This document shows, piece after piece, positions 1 through 14,158 of a stretch of 64,000 nucleotides of DNA. The stretch spans positions 17,806,235 to 17,870,234 of the forward strand of contig JANCRA010000005.1 of the NCBI GenBank assembly GCA_024362935.1. The letters run 5' to 3'. A program made the position numbers and the translations under genes. The stretch is from Setophaga petechia (taxonomy: Eukaryota > Chordata > Aves > Passeriformes > Parulidae). Within the stretch, counting starts at the first letter, position 1. Each line of letters begins with the position of its first letter. A model generated the notes under the pieces. The model was not told the origin of the DNA. It made no database searches and was given only the letters and a program-made list of their open reading frames with translations.

Positions 1-2143
1 ACATGGACAGGGAAAATAAGGAATTTTTTATCCTTATAGTATTTCGGCAGCATAATGGGAATAGACAGCAACTACTTTGTGTTACAAATTTGAATGTGAA
101 AATTCAGAAAACCTCCTTGTATTAAAAATGAATTAACTGTGTGATTATTAATTGTGCATATTCCAATCCCTTTGTGCTGTACTGCATGTTTCTTGAATCT
201 CATTTGAATCCTTTGGCTAAGTAATGTGTCAAGGGGGGTAACTAGCCTGAATGCCTGGGTTATTTAAAAAGCAGGACAGCACTTCCAGATTAGAATACCA
301 ATGAGTGGGGTTAAAAAGGCTCTACTGTAGTTGGAGGGCAGCTCTCAGTCTGAGTAGTACCTGAAAAGGACCTCTATGGACTAATTTTCAGAATCACATT
401 GTAATGTGGGCTCATGTCAATCATCAGAACAGACAGCTTCATCCCATGATATAAACTAGTTATACATTCAAGAGCTGCCAGAGGATCTTCATTAAAAAGG
501 GACTTAGCATTAAAAGAAGAAGGTTGTTTTATTATAATACTTCAAACACGGGTTTTTGTTTTATATGTTCTCAGAAATATTTTTTGTTCTTCACAATATC
601 AAAAAAAGTGCCACAGAAGCAGCAAAAACATTAAATATTCCAATTTTTAATGGGAATCAAGGTAGCTTTCTGGTTTAAGGCATTAAAATCATATACATTT
701 TCCTAAATATATTCATGTATTTGAATAACAAAAAGAAGTCTCTAGATGTAATAGGAGGATGTTTTTAATCTTTTGTGAGAAGGGATTTGCAGAGCTGACT
801 ACTCAAGGTACAATATCTACTGGCAAAGTATATCAGTGAGAGCTTTATACATATAAATTTGTATAAAAGCTTTGGGCTATCCACAAGCTTCCAGATACCA
901 GTTAGATATTACAATCCATGTCATTAAAATTTAATATGATTGTGTTAAGAAGAAAACATTTATAATATCCATGTAAGTAAATCATTGACACAGTAATCTA
1001 GTATTTCAAGAAACCTTAACAGGGGTTTATCAAAAAATAAATAGATAAATGTATCTATTTACCTATATGCGTATCATTTCAAAGAACCTGATTTAAATAT
1101 AATTTTACAAATCATGCAGCTTCTTCGGAGTAGCTGGGATTATCTTGATCTAAAATTGCTGTTGCCTACCTGCTTCATAGCAGGATAAATAGTTTATAGT
1201 AATCTAACTGGAATGAGGTGCTCCTTTTGGAGAAGAATATGGTGTCCAGTCTAATATGTTTTCTGCTGTCCTTTTAAGCTATAGTACTCATACTCTGCAT
1301 AATTTCCTGTCCTGAAAAGTGATCTCCATTTGCAGCCTTTTTCCTTTTTTTAAAATCAACTCAAAAGTCTTCAAAAATAGGACACATTCTTAGTAATAGT
1401 AATTCTGAGATTTTCATTGTGCAGCTCTTTCCATTTTCTATTACCTTCACAATTATTAGCTAATTAATTATTAACAAGTTAATGAGTTTTTCTATTGCCC
1501 TTATTACCATAATATCTAACACCTCTCAAAAATTTCAAAATTCCACTTCCAAACTGCCTGTGAAGCAGGAAATATTGTGTGCCTCTCCCCTCCCCCCCCA
1601 GTTTTAGAGATGAGAGACAGCAGCACAAAGGATTTAATTTCTGTATGCACATTTCGTAACGATGATAACATTAAAAGCTATTAGGAGTGCTTTTAAAACA
1701 AAGTTATTTCAGTCATCGTTGGCAAGAAGATTAAGAAACCTGGCACAAAGAGACTTAGGTAAATTTAACAAGGTTACAGGGGAATCAAACTATTAATTAA
1801 AACTGAGATGTTCTTGTCTCCTATTTCTCTGGACAGACCACTAGGCTTTCCATATTTATTTTTCACGTAAATCAGCTATGATGGGTTACAACAGTAACAG
1901 TACATGATATGATAATATAGTATATATTGCATTTTTCAGTGATCCTCTTCAGATATTTCTCTGGAAGCAGTATCATTAAAAATGAGTTTCAAGAGCTTAG
2001 AAAACCCTCCCGGTGAGTGAGCTCTAGCAAACTCACATGAACCCAGGGATATCTTAATTAAAGTCTTTCTGATGCTTGAAGATAAAACAGACATAACAAT
2101 TCTTGCTCTTTTGGGTTCTTAAAAGAACTCTTTTGAGGCCAGC

Positions 2144-2159
2144 TTCTCTCTCTCTCTCT
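2144..2159. repeat. (CT)8 microsatellite
   Basis: Eight uninterrupted CT units are read directly. It is a simple repeat with no neighbouring gene. Confidence 0.9.
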
Positions 2160-2849
2160 GCCATGCTGAAGCCTTGAATTACACATAAACACGCACAAAA
2201 TATCCACCTCAAAAAAATCTCTACAGAATGAGAGCATGACAATTACTTTGAAGTGCTAGCACCTTTGCTAGCCCCTGTCCTTGGAGCAGTTAGCGGTTCA
2301 ATCTTTGATTTGGCCTTTATCACTGCCTAACAGGTAAATGGCACACCAATCTTAAGCCCAAAATACGCACATTTGCAGGACTTGTACAGCATAGTTCAAA
2401 TCACTGGCACAGGGCTCTTTACAGCACTGTAGAACCATGAAATTAAGGGAACAATGAAAGCCTGCATTGCTGCAGCAAATTATATATAAAGGATACATGG
2501 TGGCAATGAACAGGATAATAAAGGACTTGCATACAAAAAATACTCAGTGGGACTGCAGCTGCTGCCAACCATCTGTTGGGCACCCATACCTCTTACTAAA
2601 CTTGTGGAATCTCCAAACACCTGCACCTCCCAAAATCAAGACTTAGATTAACGTCAGCTTGTATTCAGCATGCTTCCAAACAGATACAATAGCTGAAAAT
2701 ATAAATCTTGTTTACATTATTTGACTCTACAGAGGGTATTGCGAGATGCTTCATGTCTCAGAGCATGAACAATTATTTTTTAAAAATAGACTCCTACAGG
2801 GCTAGTCCAACTTTCTATCTTTGCTATCTTTGGGGTTTTTTTGGTTAGG

Positions 2850-2868
2850 TTTTTTTTTTTTTTTTTTT
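2850..2868. repeat. T19 homopolymer
   Basis: Nineteen consecutive T preceded by T/G-rich sequence. Read as an A tail on the minus strand it could mark an old retrotransposed copy, but I see no recognisable body beside it. Confidence 0.9.
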
Positions 2869-4231
2869 AGAAAAAACTACTATGCTTTGTATAGTTTTAT
2901 ATCGCTTGCAGGAATTTGCAGAGCTTATTCTGGACGATGAGCCTATTTATTAAAAATTGAATTTTTATTTTTGGTAAACCATGCAGATGTGTGACAGATT
3001 CCCATCAAATTATACATCTGATTACCCTCGACACCTCATTTAAGGTGCAATATACTCTGTGAATTGTCTTCCTTTAAGCCTGTGCTCACCTTGTCCATGT
3101 CTCTGCCATTTTCAATACACTGATTACACCAACTCAGAGGCTTCAGAACTATTTAAAATATATAAACCCCTCTGCATGGGATTTCCAAAGAGGTAGCAAT
3201 ACTAGCAAATTCAAGATTAAACGCCGTTCTTTTTAATTTGTGTTTTGTTTACATTTATATTGTAAAATGTTTATTCTGAAGGTAGAATTTCCAATGCCAT
3301 TCACCTGTCATCCATGAACCATGTACTGCAGTCTCTCTACTTATGGAAAGAGATGAGGTGCAGGTATATAAGGTAGCTATTTTGGACCTGGTGAACCATT
3401 CTGGACACAAAGTAATCATATATATCTTTTATACCACCACATTATATGATATTATGTCTTCTAATTTTACCTGTCTGTGTCTTAATATTTTCTGGGTTAT
3501 ATTTAGCAGTTGTCATTGAAACCTGCAGTCAAAAACACATGTGAAAATATATTATAGAAAAAAACCTATGCAATCCATAAATCTCAGACTGCAAGCAGAC
3601 AGAGCGCTTGGAGAGACTTGAACGAAAAGAGGTTATCAGAATTCTTTGGAAGGGATTTATTGACACCACTCAGACTGCAACACTGGAATAGGCCTACACA
3701 TTAATAAAATAGAAAAATCCTCAGCTGCTTCTCTTTGCCACACTAATTTACCTAGGGTTTGACTAAGCTGATGAGTTTCACAGACAGACATGACAGCTAG
3801 AAACCACAGGTTCCCTGGAGTACATCAATGCCCAATAAGAAATGCTTTGCTACAGAGAACAAAAACTTCTTTTAGGGAAATAGAGGCAAAAAGTGAGTCC
3901 GAAACAACCAAAATAGTTACAAGAAACAACTTGGGGTAAAAAAATCTGACAGGCTTGTTAGGCCATTCCACATCTTAGTTAGCATTTTGTTCCTCAAAAA
4001 GGATAGAGAAAGACATAAAGATGCTATAACACCCATGTTATAGAAGCAGACATTAATCAATTTTACAAAGGCAGAATAAATAAACTCAGCCACTTTTTTT
4101 TACTTATTGCAAATAAAAGCTGTTTTTGGCAAAAATGTCTCAAAGAAAGCGGCAAGTTCACCCATTCATGAAATGAGAGTTCTAGTTCTCAGGTAGCTAA
4201 AAATTCCTAACACCCTTCAACAGCAGCTAAA

Positions 4232-4251
4232 ATATATATATATATATATAT
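4232..4251. repeat. (AT)10 microsatellite
   Basis: Ten alternating AT units followed by the imperfect extension TATATAAC. It is likely to vary in length between individuals. Confidence 0.9.
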
Positions 4252-4667
4252 TATATAACTACTACTTAGCCAGCATTTTGTATTGCAGAATGTAGAATGA
4301 TCCTCTTTTCATGTATGAGATCAAGAGATTGCTGTTAGAACTATCTTCATACAACATGAAATTAGCAGAAAATGACTAAACTAGTAATATCCAATTATGC
4401 AAAAGCTCAAAATTGAATTTTTTTGATGTATAATTGGTCTTAAATTTTTATGTCTGAGTTAAATTTTCATTAAGAAAACAAAACCTCAAATCATATATCT
4501 TCTCAGAAAACCCACTGAAGCTTCTAAAGACAAGCACTTTCTAAAGAGTGATAGACACTTCAGTAGCTGCAAATATCTTTAAGTAAGGAGCCATTTTTTC
4601 TACAAATGGCTTAAACGGTTTTTGAGAAACATTAGGAAATTAATCATCTGACTGAAGCTGTTTTAAG

Positions 4668-4687
4668 AAAAAAAAAAGGGGGGGGGG
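4668..4687 (+). repeat. A10G10 homopurine junction
   Basis: Ten A run directly into ten G, an all-purine strand of 20 bases. Such tracts can adopt triplex or G-rich structures and are prone to sequencing error, so the exact length is uncertain. Confidence 0.85.
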
Positions 4688-7600
4688 ATGTTGTCCATAT
4701 TTTACATTGTTATTCCACTTCACAATATGTAGGAAGTATTGAGTTTCTACCATAATTCCTCATTTATTTAAATTTAATAAGATTTAGCGTTCATGATATG
4801 CTTTACTACTCTGCACCTACTGATGCATTTCCACCAAATCCCTTTCTGTGTTCTCTTCTGGAAAAATCCTTAGAAAAGCTGCAACAGCAAATGGGTGAGG
4901 GGGTAGGAGCGGGGAGAAGAAGAGAAGAGAGGAAAAAAAAAAACCTCATTCTTGCAGATCTTAGACTATATTTTTTCAAAGGCCTGTAGCCATCACCACA
5001 CCAGAGAACCTCACACAGATTTTTATTTTTTTCTTTTGAGAAAATGTTTTAACACCAGGATTTGATGTCTAGTCTCTGCTTCACAGACATATTTCTTTAA
5101 AGGAGACTTTCCTCTCTATCATTAATGTGTAAGTCAGTCAGTCAGACCTTTTTAATAAGCAGTTGAAGAGCCACTATCTTTAGCACATGAAACTAACAAA
5201 AGCCTCATTAGTCAAATGAACGAAGAATAGTTTGAATATCAATGTATTATTTTAGAGGAAAGCCTCCAAGAGAATCTCAATGCAATTCTTTTTATTGGAG
5301 TTTCTCCTGTCCAAATTTTAGTGTTCTGGACCTTACCTATGAAAAATTGATGAGCAAAGAAAGCTTTTAAAAGATGACATCCATTGCATGTCATTTTTGC
5401 AATATGCCACTGCATTTGACAATACAAGAAGCAGATAACAGGTCTTTTAGGAAAAAAACCAACTTGTTCAACACAACGGGTTTTTTCTGCTCTGTCAGTG
5501 ATCTGTTGCATAAGTAACCTTGCATCAATTAACCAGGTTATTTAAGTGACCTCTTAGCAGAATAATAGGGCATCAAGCCTATAGAAAATTTGATTATAAC
5601 CCCCTGTTCATTGCACAAGCAAAAATAAAATCTCTACTGGGAATGCCTATAAGTAATTTGGAAAAAAAGTCACAAATGTTCTGTATAAAGATTTCATGAA
5701 ACTAAATTTGGAGACAACAGCAATTCAGATTCTTAATTATTTATTAAAACCAAGGAAAAAAATCTGAGCAATTATTCCACAGAGATAATACACAATGTGT
5801 TTTGTCTATACACTAGAAGGTATTATTCATCCACTTTCGTCAAGAAATGCTCACAAAACACTCTGGCATAAACATACAGGAGGTTCCTACAGAAACAAAC
5901 AATCTTGGTACTATAAGCTTTCCTTTCACCCCTAGGCTTACCATGCAAATTCAGGTAACTCAATGATGAAACTTTTTTTTTTAAGTGGAATGGCATAATT
6001 AAAAAGCTACATGGATCCATCCTTTTTCCAGCCAGAGGAGGTACAATAATTGGTTCTTACCAGTCTTGTAGTAAATCACAGACATGTGGTACCTGGTATA
6101 CCTGTCTATTAAAATGTTGCAGAGTGTAATCAGCATGTTTCTCTCAAAATGCAGTACTATTCTTCCAATACTATTCTGTCTCAAAACAGGGCTGTGAGGA
6201 AAAAAAGCTGCAAATGGATCAAATTTATGGTCAGATAATAATTATAGCTAAATATTTAAAACACTTGGGGAAATGAATGCATAATAACTATTCATCCAGA
6301 TATGTTGTTAGGCACAAAAATTACAAGTGCTTTCAACCTCCAAATTGTGCCTTTAAGGCATATTAGCATAGGTTGAAGGGGTTTGTCCTCATGCTATGAC
6401 ATGGAGCAGCACAGATTACTACCAAATCTTGCAGGTACAGGCTGAAAGTATATGAAATCTGTTGCTATATCTCACTGTTACAGCAATTCCATACAGAGAC
6501 AAGAGCAAGTAGGAAAAAAAATTCTGAAGTGATTCTAGAAAAAGCTAGTAGGAATGGAAAATTACAGAGTTCTTTTTTAAAGTAACAAAAGTGTTGACTA
6601 GAGAACTTTCAGACAAAACACATTGGAATTAAGGAATACTTCTTATACAGAACTGCAGAAAATTCTGCCCTATAAAGGTCAAGAAAATATAGCACTAGAG
6701 GTGGTTAGAGAACTAGCTTGGATATCTGACACAAAGGTTACTTGTGGGGATGCAGGGAGTTGATAAGGGGGATGCCGTGAGCATTAGAATTGACGCTGTT
6801 GGGTTTGTTTGGGGCTTTTTTCTTCTTCTTTCTGTATTTATGACCTGGCAGAAGAAATGTGAAGAAAGGTGAGACAGTTTTTGCTGACACAAAAATGGGC
6901 TGGGGGAGTGAGTCAATACAAAAGTGAAAAGCAATATAGGTCAGAAAGTCTTAGGACAAACTAAGAGTCTGAATGGATAAAAGTGAGTTCTAAAAGTCAT
7001 TCAAAAATTGTGAAATAATAAAGCAAGAGCAGAGAAACAGGAGATCAAAATTAATTTTCTTTTCACAGAACTGAATAGGGATGTGACAAAATTCAAAGCA
7101 CCAACTTCTATAGCATTATATGCATTATTGGTCATGTTGTGATTCATCACAGTTAAAAGGCAAAACAAATTCTGAAATGGTTAAGCAGCAGAGGTGAGTC
7201 AAGGAAAGTATTCCATAACAAGCAAGCATTTCAGCCGCTGGGATAACTCCAGTAAGTCATCATGTCAGAAAAGAAAGAATAGTTTAGAGTCGTTGAATAT
7301 ACAACAAAGGAGAGCAACTTTACATGCCAAGACTGGGATGTGGAAAGCTTGATTATTTACAAAGCTAATGGAAATTTTGTGGCTTTTTTCAAAAGTGAAG
7401 GCGATTACGAAGAAACTCTATTAAGGTACACACAACCCTGAAGGGAACAGAAAGGAGAGATGCTGCAGGCTATCTGAGCTTGTGTTAAATAGAAGTACAA
7501 GGGGTTATGAACTTAAGCTGGGGGGGGAATTGGACACTAAAAGAATTAAGGTAGAGTTTTCTTGCACTGCTGCCCTTAGTGAAATAACCTACCAAGGCCA

Positions 7601-8290
7601 GTCATTGTAATAAGCAGTATACAAAAAGAAATATTGGACAACTATATTGTGGTGTGACTGTCCATTTAAAGCAGTATGGCAGCTCCATGAGGGTTTTTGC
7701 CCTCGATTTTCAGAAACTCTCCCACCTTTGCAAAAGTTTAAGGCACTTAGTACCCTTTTGGGAAAAATATAATTAAATGGGATAAAATTCTTGAATTCTG
7801 AGTATGCAATTCAAAAGTATGTGCACATAATATGAATATTTCCATGCACCATGTAATACAAATCATAGAATAAATTGCATTTCATATTAACTTAATTGCT
7901 GATGGTAGGTATGGATGGCCAAGAACTGCTCATTCTTAGAAGGGGAACAATTTATGGACTGACATGTAAAAAACTTTAAATTCTTTTACGTTCATATTCT
8001 TTAGGAAAAACAATTTTGAGGTTAGGAATACAACCCTCATTTTCTTTATGCAAATTTCTCCAGGTATCCCATAACTACCAGGATTAAGACTAGCAGAATT
8101 TATTCACAAAGTGCTAACAAAACGGCGCCTTTTGATTCCTAAAAACACAATTACCTTACACCTAAGAGGGAATACTAGCTATTTTAAAACCAAATATAAG
8201 ATCCTTCTCTAAGTTTCCTCCCTCCCAAAGATGAGTCTTTTTAACATCTCCATTTTATCCAAAGCTCTGAACAGCCATAAAGACATTCAG

Positions 8291-8967
8291 GTTGTAAAAA
8301 ACGTCTATGGTCACCAAGCCCAACCACTAACCTAACACTGACAGGTTCACCAGACCCAGGTCAGATCATGTCCCCAGGTGCCACAACTACAATATATTTT
8401 AAATACCTCCCAGGATAGTAAAAAACACTGTCCCGAACAGTCTGTTCCAGTGCTTGACAAACATTTCCACAAAGAGATTTTTCTGAACATCCAATTAAAC
8501 CTCCCTAGGCACAACTTTGAGTCCATTTACTCTTGTCCTATTTCTTTTTACTTGAGAAAGGAGAACAACCTCTGCCTGGCTACAGCCTCCTTACAGGTGG
8601 CTGTAGGGAGCAGAAAGGTCCCTCCAAGCCTTCTTTTCTCCAGACTAAACCACCCCAGCTCCCTCATTCTCTCCTCATAGATTCTGTCCCCCAGACCCTT
8701 CCCTGGACACACTCCAGCACCTGAACGTCTTTCTTGCAGTGAGGTGCCCAGAATTGGACACAGCCCTCAGGGTGCAGCCTCACCAGGGAAGCAGCTATGC
8801 CCCTGGTCCTGCTGGCCACACTGTGCTGACACAGGCTAGGATGCCATTGGCCTTCTTGGCCACCTGGGCACAGCTGGCTGGTGTTCAGCCGCCGTCACCC
8901 AGCAGCTCCAGGTCCTTTTCCACAAGGCAGCTTTCTAGCTGATTATGCTGAGATGCAAATACTGTGT
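8291..8967 (-). mobile_element. CR1 LINE relic, 5'-truncated, with decayed reverse-transcriptase ORF end
   Basis: The plus strand reads as the antisense of an avian CR1 element. Recognisable blocks include CTGTTCCAGTGCTTGACAA, CTTGTCCTATTTC, CTGGACACACTCCAGCACCT, CTTGCAGTGAGGTGCCCAG, GGCCTTCTTGGCCACCTGGG and CTCCAGGTCCTTTTCC. In known CR1 elements this stretch covers the C-terminal part of ORF2 (reverse transcriptase) and the 3' end, so the 3' end lies on the left and the copy is 5'-truncated on the right. On the minus strand the decayed frame still shows the words AQVAKKANGILAC and VKHWNRL, but stops and frameshifts break it throughout. It is an inactive fossil. The left boundary, near 8291, is blurred, and no target-site duplication is evident. 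Confidence 0.93.
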
Positions 8968-9795
8968 CCTCCAACACTGGCAGCTAGGCATTAATGTGGA
9001 GTTCACACTTTCCCTACTGTTTGTGATACCCCTTTGTCTAAATATCCTCCCATAGCCAGCTCCGGAGACTGATAAAAGATACTGAGTTACATAGATCTTC
9101 GGGGCTAACACAGTACAGCTGCTCTCAAGTTCTCACATATGCCAGGGAATTTCTTTTGTTTCACTATAGAACTAAAAAATCAAATACATTTTTAGTATTC
9201 CACTTCATGAACTTTTGACAGCATTATACAGGGATTGAATATAATGTTGGTGGATTTTAAAATCAGAGACCTTGATCTGTTCAAGAGAACATTTTTCAAA
9301 CAGGACTAACAATTCAGAAACATAATTTTAGACTAAAAGCCAGGTTAACAAGAAAGCACGCGTACTTTATGGCCTTTATTTAAAATTGAACTATGTAATC
9401 CCAAAACACCACTGCATGAAACACATCTACAGTAGAAACTTTACCTAATCATTTTAAAAGGAAAATGACCATAAATTACCTTTGTGCCCCTATGAAACAA
9501 CATAGGCATTCAAATTCAAGCTTTGCTACTGACTTCAGTGAAATTATTGTTTGTTAAAGGTGAAATCATCTCCTGTGAAATACCACATTTCAGGACCACC
9601 CACAAACTTGTGTATTTAGAGAATATTAAGCCTGAGCTTTACAAGTCATATGCCCCAATTTAACATCAAAAGTTTAAGTTCTTACAATCGAACACCCTTC
9701 GTTATCATTACAGTAGCAAATTACTTGCCTCTAACAAATAACAAACTGCCAGGTTTGATACAAGGCAAAGCTGAAGAGAAGTGACTTAATTTTTA

Positions 9796-9826
9796 AGTCC
9801 ATTTACTCTTGTCCTATTTCTTTTTA
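9796..9826 (+). repeat. 31-bp exact duplicate of part of the CR1 relic
   Basis: Positions 9796-9826 are identical, base for base, to 8520-8550 inside the CR1 relic, in the same orientation. Sequence on either side is unrelated to CR1, so this is not simply a second insertion. It looks like a small templated insertion or duplication. The identity is read directly; the mechanism is inferred. Confidence 0.85.
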
Positions 9827-10907
9827 AAACAAACCTCACCAAGTTTTGAAATGGAAAATGCACTTGCTAAACATTTCAAAGTGCTGGAAAATTCTCATTG
9901 TCTATTATCTCATTGATTTTTCTGAATGGTAAAGCTGTCAGGGGACCAGTGAAGAGACTTCTTGAATCTTCCAGTAGTTTACCCCCTTGATGGTACAACA
10001 TTCTCTTTTCCTAAGTCAATTTGGTTAGAAACTCAGCTTGTTAACAAGTCATTTGGAGAGAGGTCTTGTTTGGAAAGGGCTTAAAATACACTGTGTGAAT
10101 ATATGCTGCCTATTAAAAAATAAAACCCAAACCACACACAGTTTAACATATACATGTCTGTTTTGTTGTTTGTTTAACAAAAAAAACCCAAACTTGGATC
10201 AGTTTTAAGGGATCTTTTACAAAGAGGTTCAATTTAAAATGTAATTAACAAAATGAACTAGTCTGTCCCTCCCCTTGATCACCACACTGATGACTCTTTA
10301 CATACTCCATTTCATACTACCAAGAAGAAATTGCTTAAGTAAGGTCTTAAAAAAACATTCACTAGAAGCTGGACTAAGATCTCAAACTCATTTCACACAG
10401 ACCACATCGCAGATTTACTTAATGGCTACTTTGGTTCTCTATAGACAGATTCAAACCTATTCAAAAGGGGCTCATACCTCATTATCATTTATCTAAGCAC
10501 TCTTTTACCATCAAATTTGCCTCTGCCATATCAAGTAGAGCTCAGAATTAAGAAGGTTTAGTAACAAAAATGCCAAGCACAGAAAGCTGACACATGCTAT
10601 GCATATTGTAATGAATGACCTACTTTAAAACATGCCTATATGTTAATTCCTACACCTTTTTAATGGTTATTCTCTACAGAAATTTGAGACCTTAACTTAT
10701 CAAGGAGGAAACTAAAAGGCTTGTGTTCATTTTCAAGGAAGTTGTAGATAGATGGCTGGTGCATATTTTTTGTAAAACAGATATAACAAAGAAGAGCAGA
10801 AGCAAATGGAAGAAGACTTCCTCTTAAAAAAAATAAACGGTCCATATTGCTGAATTACAACACCACAATTCTCCAACACTTGAATATGCATAGGTGAAAG
10901 TTGCAGG

Positions 10908-11035
10908 TTTTTTTTTTTTTTCCTGTGAGCAGAAAAAGAAAAAACACAAAAAACAAAACAACAAGAAGAGGCAAAGAACTCCAAAGCAAAACAAACAAAA
11001 TACCCCAAACCAGCTCAACCACCCAACAAACCACA
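10908..11035 (+). repeat. T14 run followed by an A-rich, C-containing tract
   Basis: Fourteen T are followed after a short gap by about 100 bases of mainly A with C and few T. Overlapping frames on both strands here (for example a lysine/asparagine-rich frame and its phenylalanine/cysteine-rich shadow) are products of this composition, not genes. Confidence 0.8.
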
Positions 11036-13933
11036 AAAGTACTTGTATTCCAGATGTCAAAAACTACTTATTTTCACAGTTCATGTAACTTTTGGGGCAG
11101 GATTTGCTGTCCACTCAGAACATACCTTCCAGAAGCTGAGATTTTATTACCATCAGAGTTTTAAATACGTATCACCTGAATTATTACATTTTTTAAATTA
11201 GGTAGCTTTTTGAGACATTGTTTCAGACTGATGAGTCCATTATGCAATTGTGTAGCTTAGCAGGTACTATCAGGATGAACTTTGAGAGGCAGTTAGAGTT
11301 TAAAACTTCGCTTTCAAATTTATTTCACAGTTTAGCTTTGAGAGGAAGTGTTTTCTCTATAGGAATTTTCAGACAGCTATGCTGAGCAAACTAGGTGTTT
11401 CTTCCTTTCAAGTCAAACCCTTTAGATTACTTTATCATAGTTCTTTGTGGTTTAATTTATCATATATCCTGGCACCATTTATCACTAAATGCAGAATGAT
11501 GAAGAAACGGCTCTATTAAAATGGAATAACTACTGAATTAAAAAGCTGTTAAATGAGTTGGAGTGCAGACTCCTGTTAACAATATGTGGGAAGAGTGTTT
11601 GGCTGAAATAAATTACTTTCACAGTAATAATTTGAGAAGTGCACCTTTGGAGAAACATGTTCAAAAATTCACATCTTGAATTCCTGACTAAAATCATATT
11701 CACCACTAATAATACTTTAAAATTAGCTTCATCGCTAAAGTGGAGGAAAAAATTACTCTCAAATACGTTGGTTCAAAACCAAAATACTCTTTATAAAAAA
11801 TGCTATGAATGGCAGTTCTAAAAATACACATGCAAAATAAAATAGCTGATTCCAATTAAGATATATTTCTCATGCTTACCCTTAACTTAAAAAAAGCCTT
11901 TTACAATCCTTCAAAGTAGTCTGCCATAAAAACTTGTAAATAATATATAGCCCTATGATTCAGAGTAGTCTGCATTGTAACTCTGAAAATTGTAAACAGT
12001 CAACAAGCTAGTGAGTCAAGGTATACTTTTGTTTTATTGATTGGAATATAAAATGGAGGTAAGAGAAAGTACTGAATAGATGATCAGTAAGTTCATGATA
12101 ATTGACATGCTTCAGATATGAAGTACTTTTGTCATAGTCTAAAACAAAATGTTGCTGGATTAAACAATTTATAGCTTGTTATTAACAAACAACAGCCCAT
12201 TCCCATACAACTATTTAGTGCTGTAGATCACTGCATTCTTACTCTTGCACTTAATAAACACATTTCTTGTGGTTAACAGTAGCATTTACTCAACCCTTAT
12301 TAGGAAATTATTTAGCTCAATAAAAGGAAGTGTCCATCTATCACTCAGGCCCTCTCATGATCTGATTGATTTCACTGGAAGCAAAAATCACTTCCCAGAA
12401 CTCACGGGCATCATCGTGCACCTTTGAAACGACCTCCTAAGGGATGTCTTACCATCACAGGGTGGCATCTTTATGGCTTTAAGAGCAGATTTTATTTCTA
12501 TGAATTGTTGCTAAAAAGCTGTATCCTGACTAAGTCTGTTTTCAGGCTCTACTGTGGCCCAGAATACAAAAATAGTTATAACACACATCTCTGTCAACTT
12601 TGCCAACACTATGTGTGGACAAATATCATGCATGAGATGCCTGCACAAAGGCATGTCATGATTACTCCCAAGCATTCTAGAAAAAGCTAGCCATCTTACA
12701 TAAATCTTCATCAAACAAAAGAAAAAGTCATAATTGCCAAAAGGGTCGCTGTATGTAGATTTACATTGAAATGACAGAATATGTTACCTGAACATTGGAC
12801 AGTTTTGTAGAAAAGAGAGTAATGTAGTGATTGCAAGAAATATCAAGTATTCCTAAAGGAAAGGCAAATGGAGGGCCTCTGCATTTCTAAAAAACCGAAA
12901 TTTTTTGTTAAATTTAACTCAAATCATTGTGCATTTTATGTATCAGAAATACACGGGCCATAAAAAAACACAAGGATTCTATTTTCATTTCAGACTTGGT
13001 TGGCAGAACAACTCATTTTTACCTCTACAGACTGTGTGATTGCCAGGCCTGTTGTGAAATCCAGGGCAGAACTATATACATTGACCTTTACACTTGCCCC
13101 CCATAGTCATCTGCATATATACCATCTTGCTTCCTTTTGCATGTACAGGAACAGAAGGAGTAAGAATAGTAGTGCAGTGACCCACTTTCATACATCCTTC
13201 TTTAGCTTTAATATATCACAATTTCCCCCCCCTACACTAACTGAAGGCCCCTTCATGCTTGTGTACATTTGTCCTGCTCTCTCCTTTGAATACACACCAC
13301 ACCGTGTTCATCTGGTCCAGAGCAGGGGCTGAGTCCACCTGCCCCTGTTCCTTTGCCAGCTAAAGCTCCATCAATCTGCCTGGGCCAGAATTAATAAAGG
13401 AGAAAGAAAAAAAATCATAGTTTCTTTCGTAGTTAACTTCAGCATTGTTGAAGGGCCTTGAGGCTTTGGGCTTTTCTAAGGGTATTTTTGTTGATGTTGG
13501 GTCTAGGTTTTTTTCAGAGAATTATAAAACAGGCAAGTTAAGAAGTGAATGTTACTTTCAGCTGAAAAATGTATGTAAGCGTGAAATACGCACCCTATAC
13601 AGACTTATCTGCCATGTTACCATGGATAAAACAAAGTATTAATCTCAAGTGGGTTTTGTATTTTTTTAACAAGTAATCTGCATAGAATTTATCTTATTTT
13701 CTTCATAATAGTAAGCAGTTGCATAATAAAATATACTAATTATAAAATATATCTGATAAAATAAATGCATCTTAGAGATATCATCACATTTGTAACACAG
13801 CAAATCTATCCTTATTGGTGCTCAAGTTATACCATGCAGCATAGCCACTCTCAGAAATTTACAGTAAATTCAAGGGTTTATTACTTGGAATGGTATTTTA
13901 AACTAATGTTAGAGAGTCTCTGTCCCAAAAGTA

Positions 13934-14158
13934 ACAGAATCATCAGGGTTGGAAGAGACCTTCGAGATCATCTAGTCCAACCATCAACCCAGCACCACCA
14001 TAATCACTCCTAACCAACATCCTCAACATATCCAGGCACCTCCTGAACACTTCCAGAGATGATAATTCTACCTCCTTCCCAGGCAACTTATTCTAATGCC
14101 TAACCACTCTCTCAGTGAAAGGGAGATTTCTAATATCTAATCTTAACCACCTCTGGGG
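13934..14158 (-). mobile_element. CR1 LINE 3'-end relic
   Basis: The plus strand carries the antisense of the CR1 3' region: ACAGAATCATCAGGGTTGG, AGACCTTCGAGATCATCTAG, TCCAACCATCAACCCAGCAC, then a decayed stretch ending near TAATATCTAATCTTAACCACC. The element therefore lies on the minus strand with its 3' end at the left. Only about 225 bases remain, all from the 3' end, as expected for a 5'-truncated insertion. It codes for nothing. Confidence 0.95.

Larger units (their letters stand above)
1..8290. other. AT-rich non-coding DNA, no gene seen
   Basis: I see no exon, RNA gene or recognisable transposon here. Reading frames are short (90 codons at most), occur on both strands and match no family I know. 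The block holds small simple repeats listed separately, a C-rich run near 1588-1599, a short GTCA repeat near 5134-5146 and a G-rich patch at 4893-4914. It is most simply intergenic or intronic DNA. Confidence 0.8.
8968..13933. other. Non-coding DNA, no gene seen
   Basis: Mostly unique AT-rich sequence. It contains the stray 31-bp copy of CR1 sequence (9796-9826) and an A-rich tract (10908-11035). GC is slightly higher at 9040-9130, 12340-12700 and 13000-13400, but without splice-bounded frames or recognisable proteins. A C8 run lies near 13226. Confidence 0.75.

Noticed and set aside
7861..7876. AATCATAGAATAAATTG resembling the CR1 3' end
   Set aside because: Only about 11 bases match and no CR1 body follows.
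9040..9130. Stretch with TTACATAGATCTTCGGGGCT resembling words in reptilian interspersed repeats
   Set aside because: The similarity is from memory, short and lacks element ends; not enough to call a repeat.
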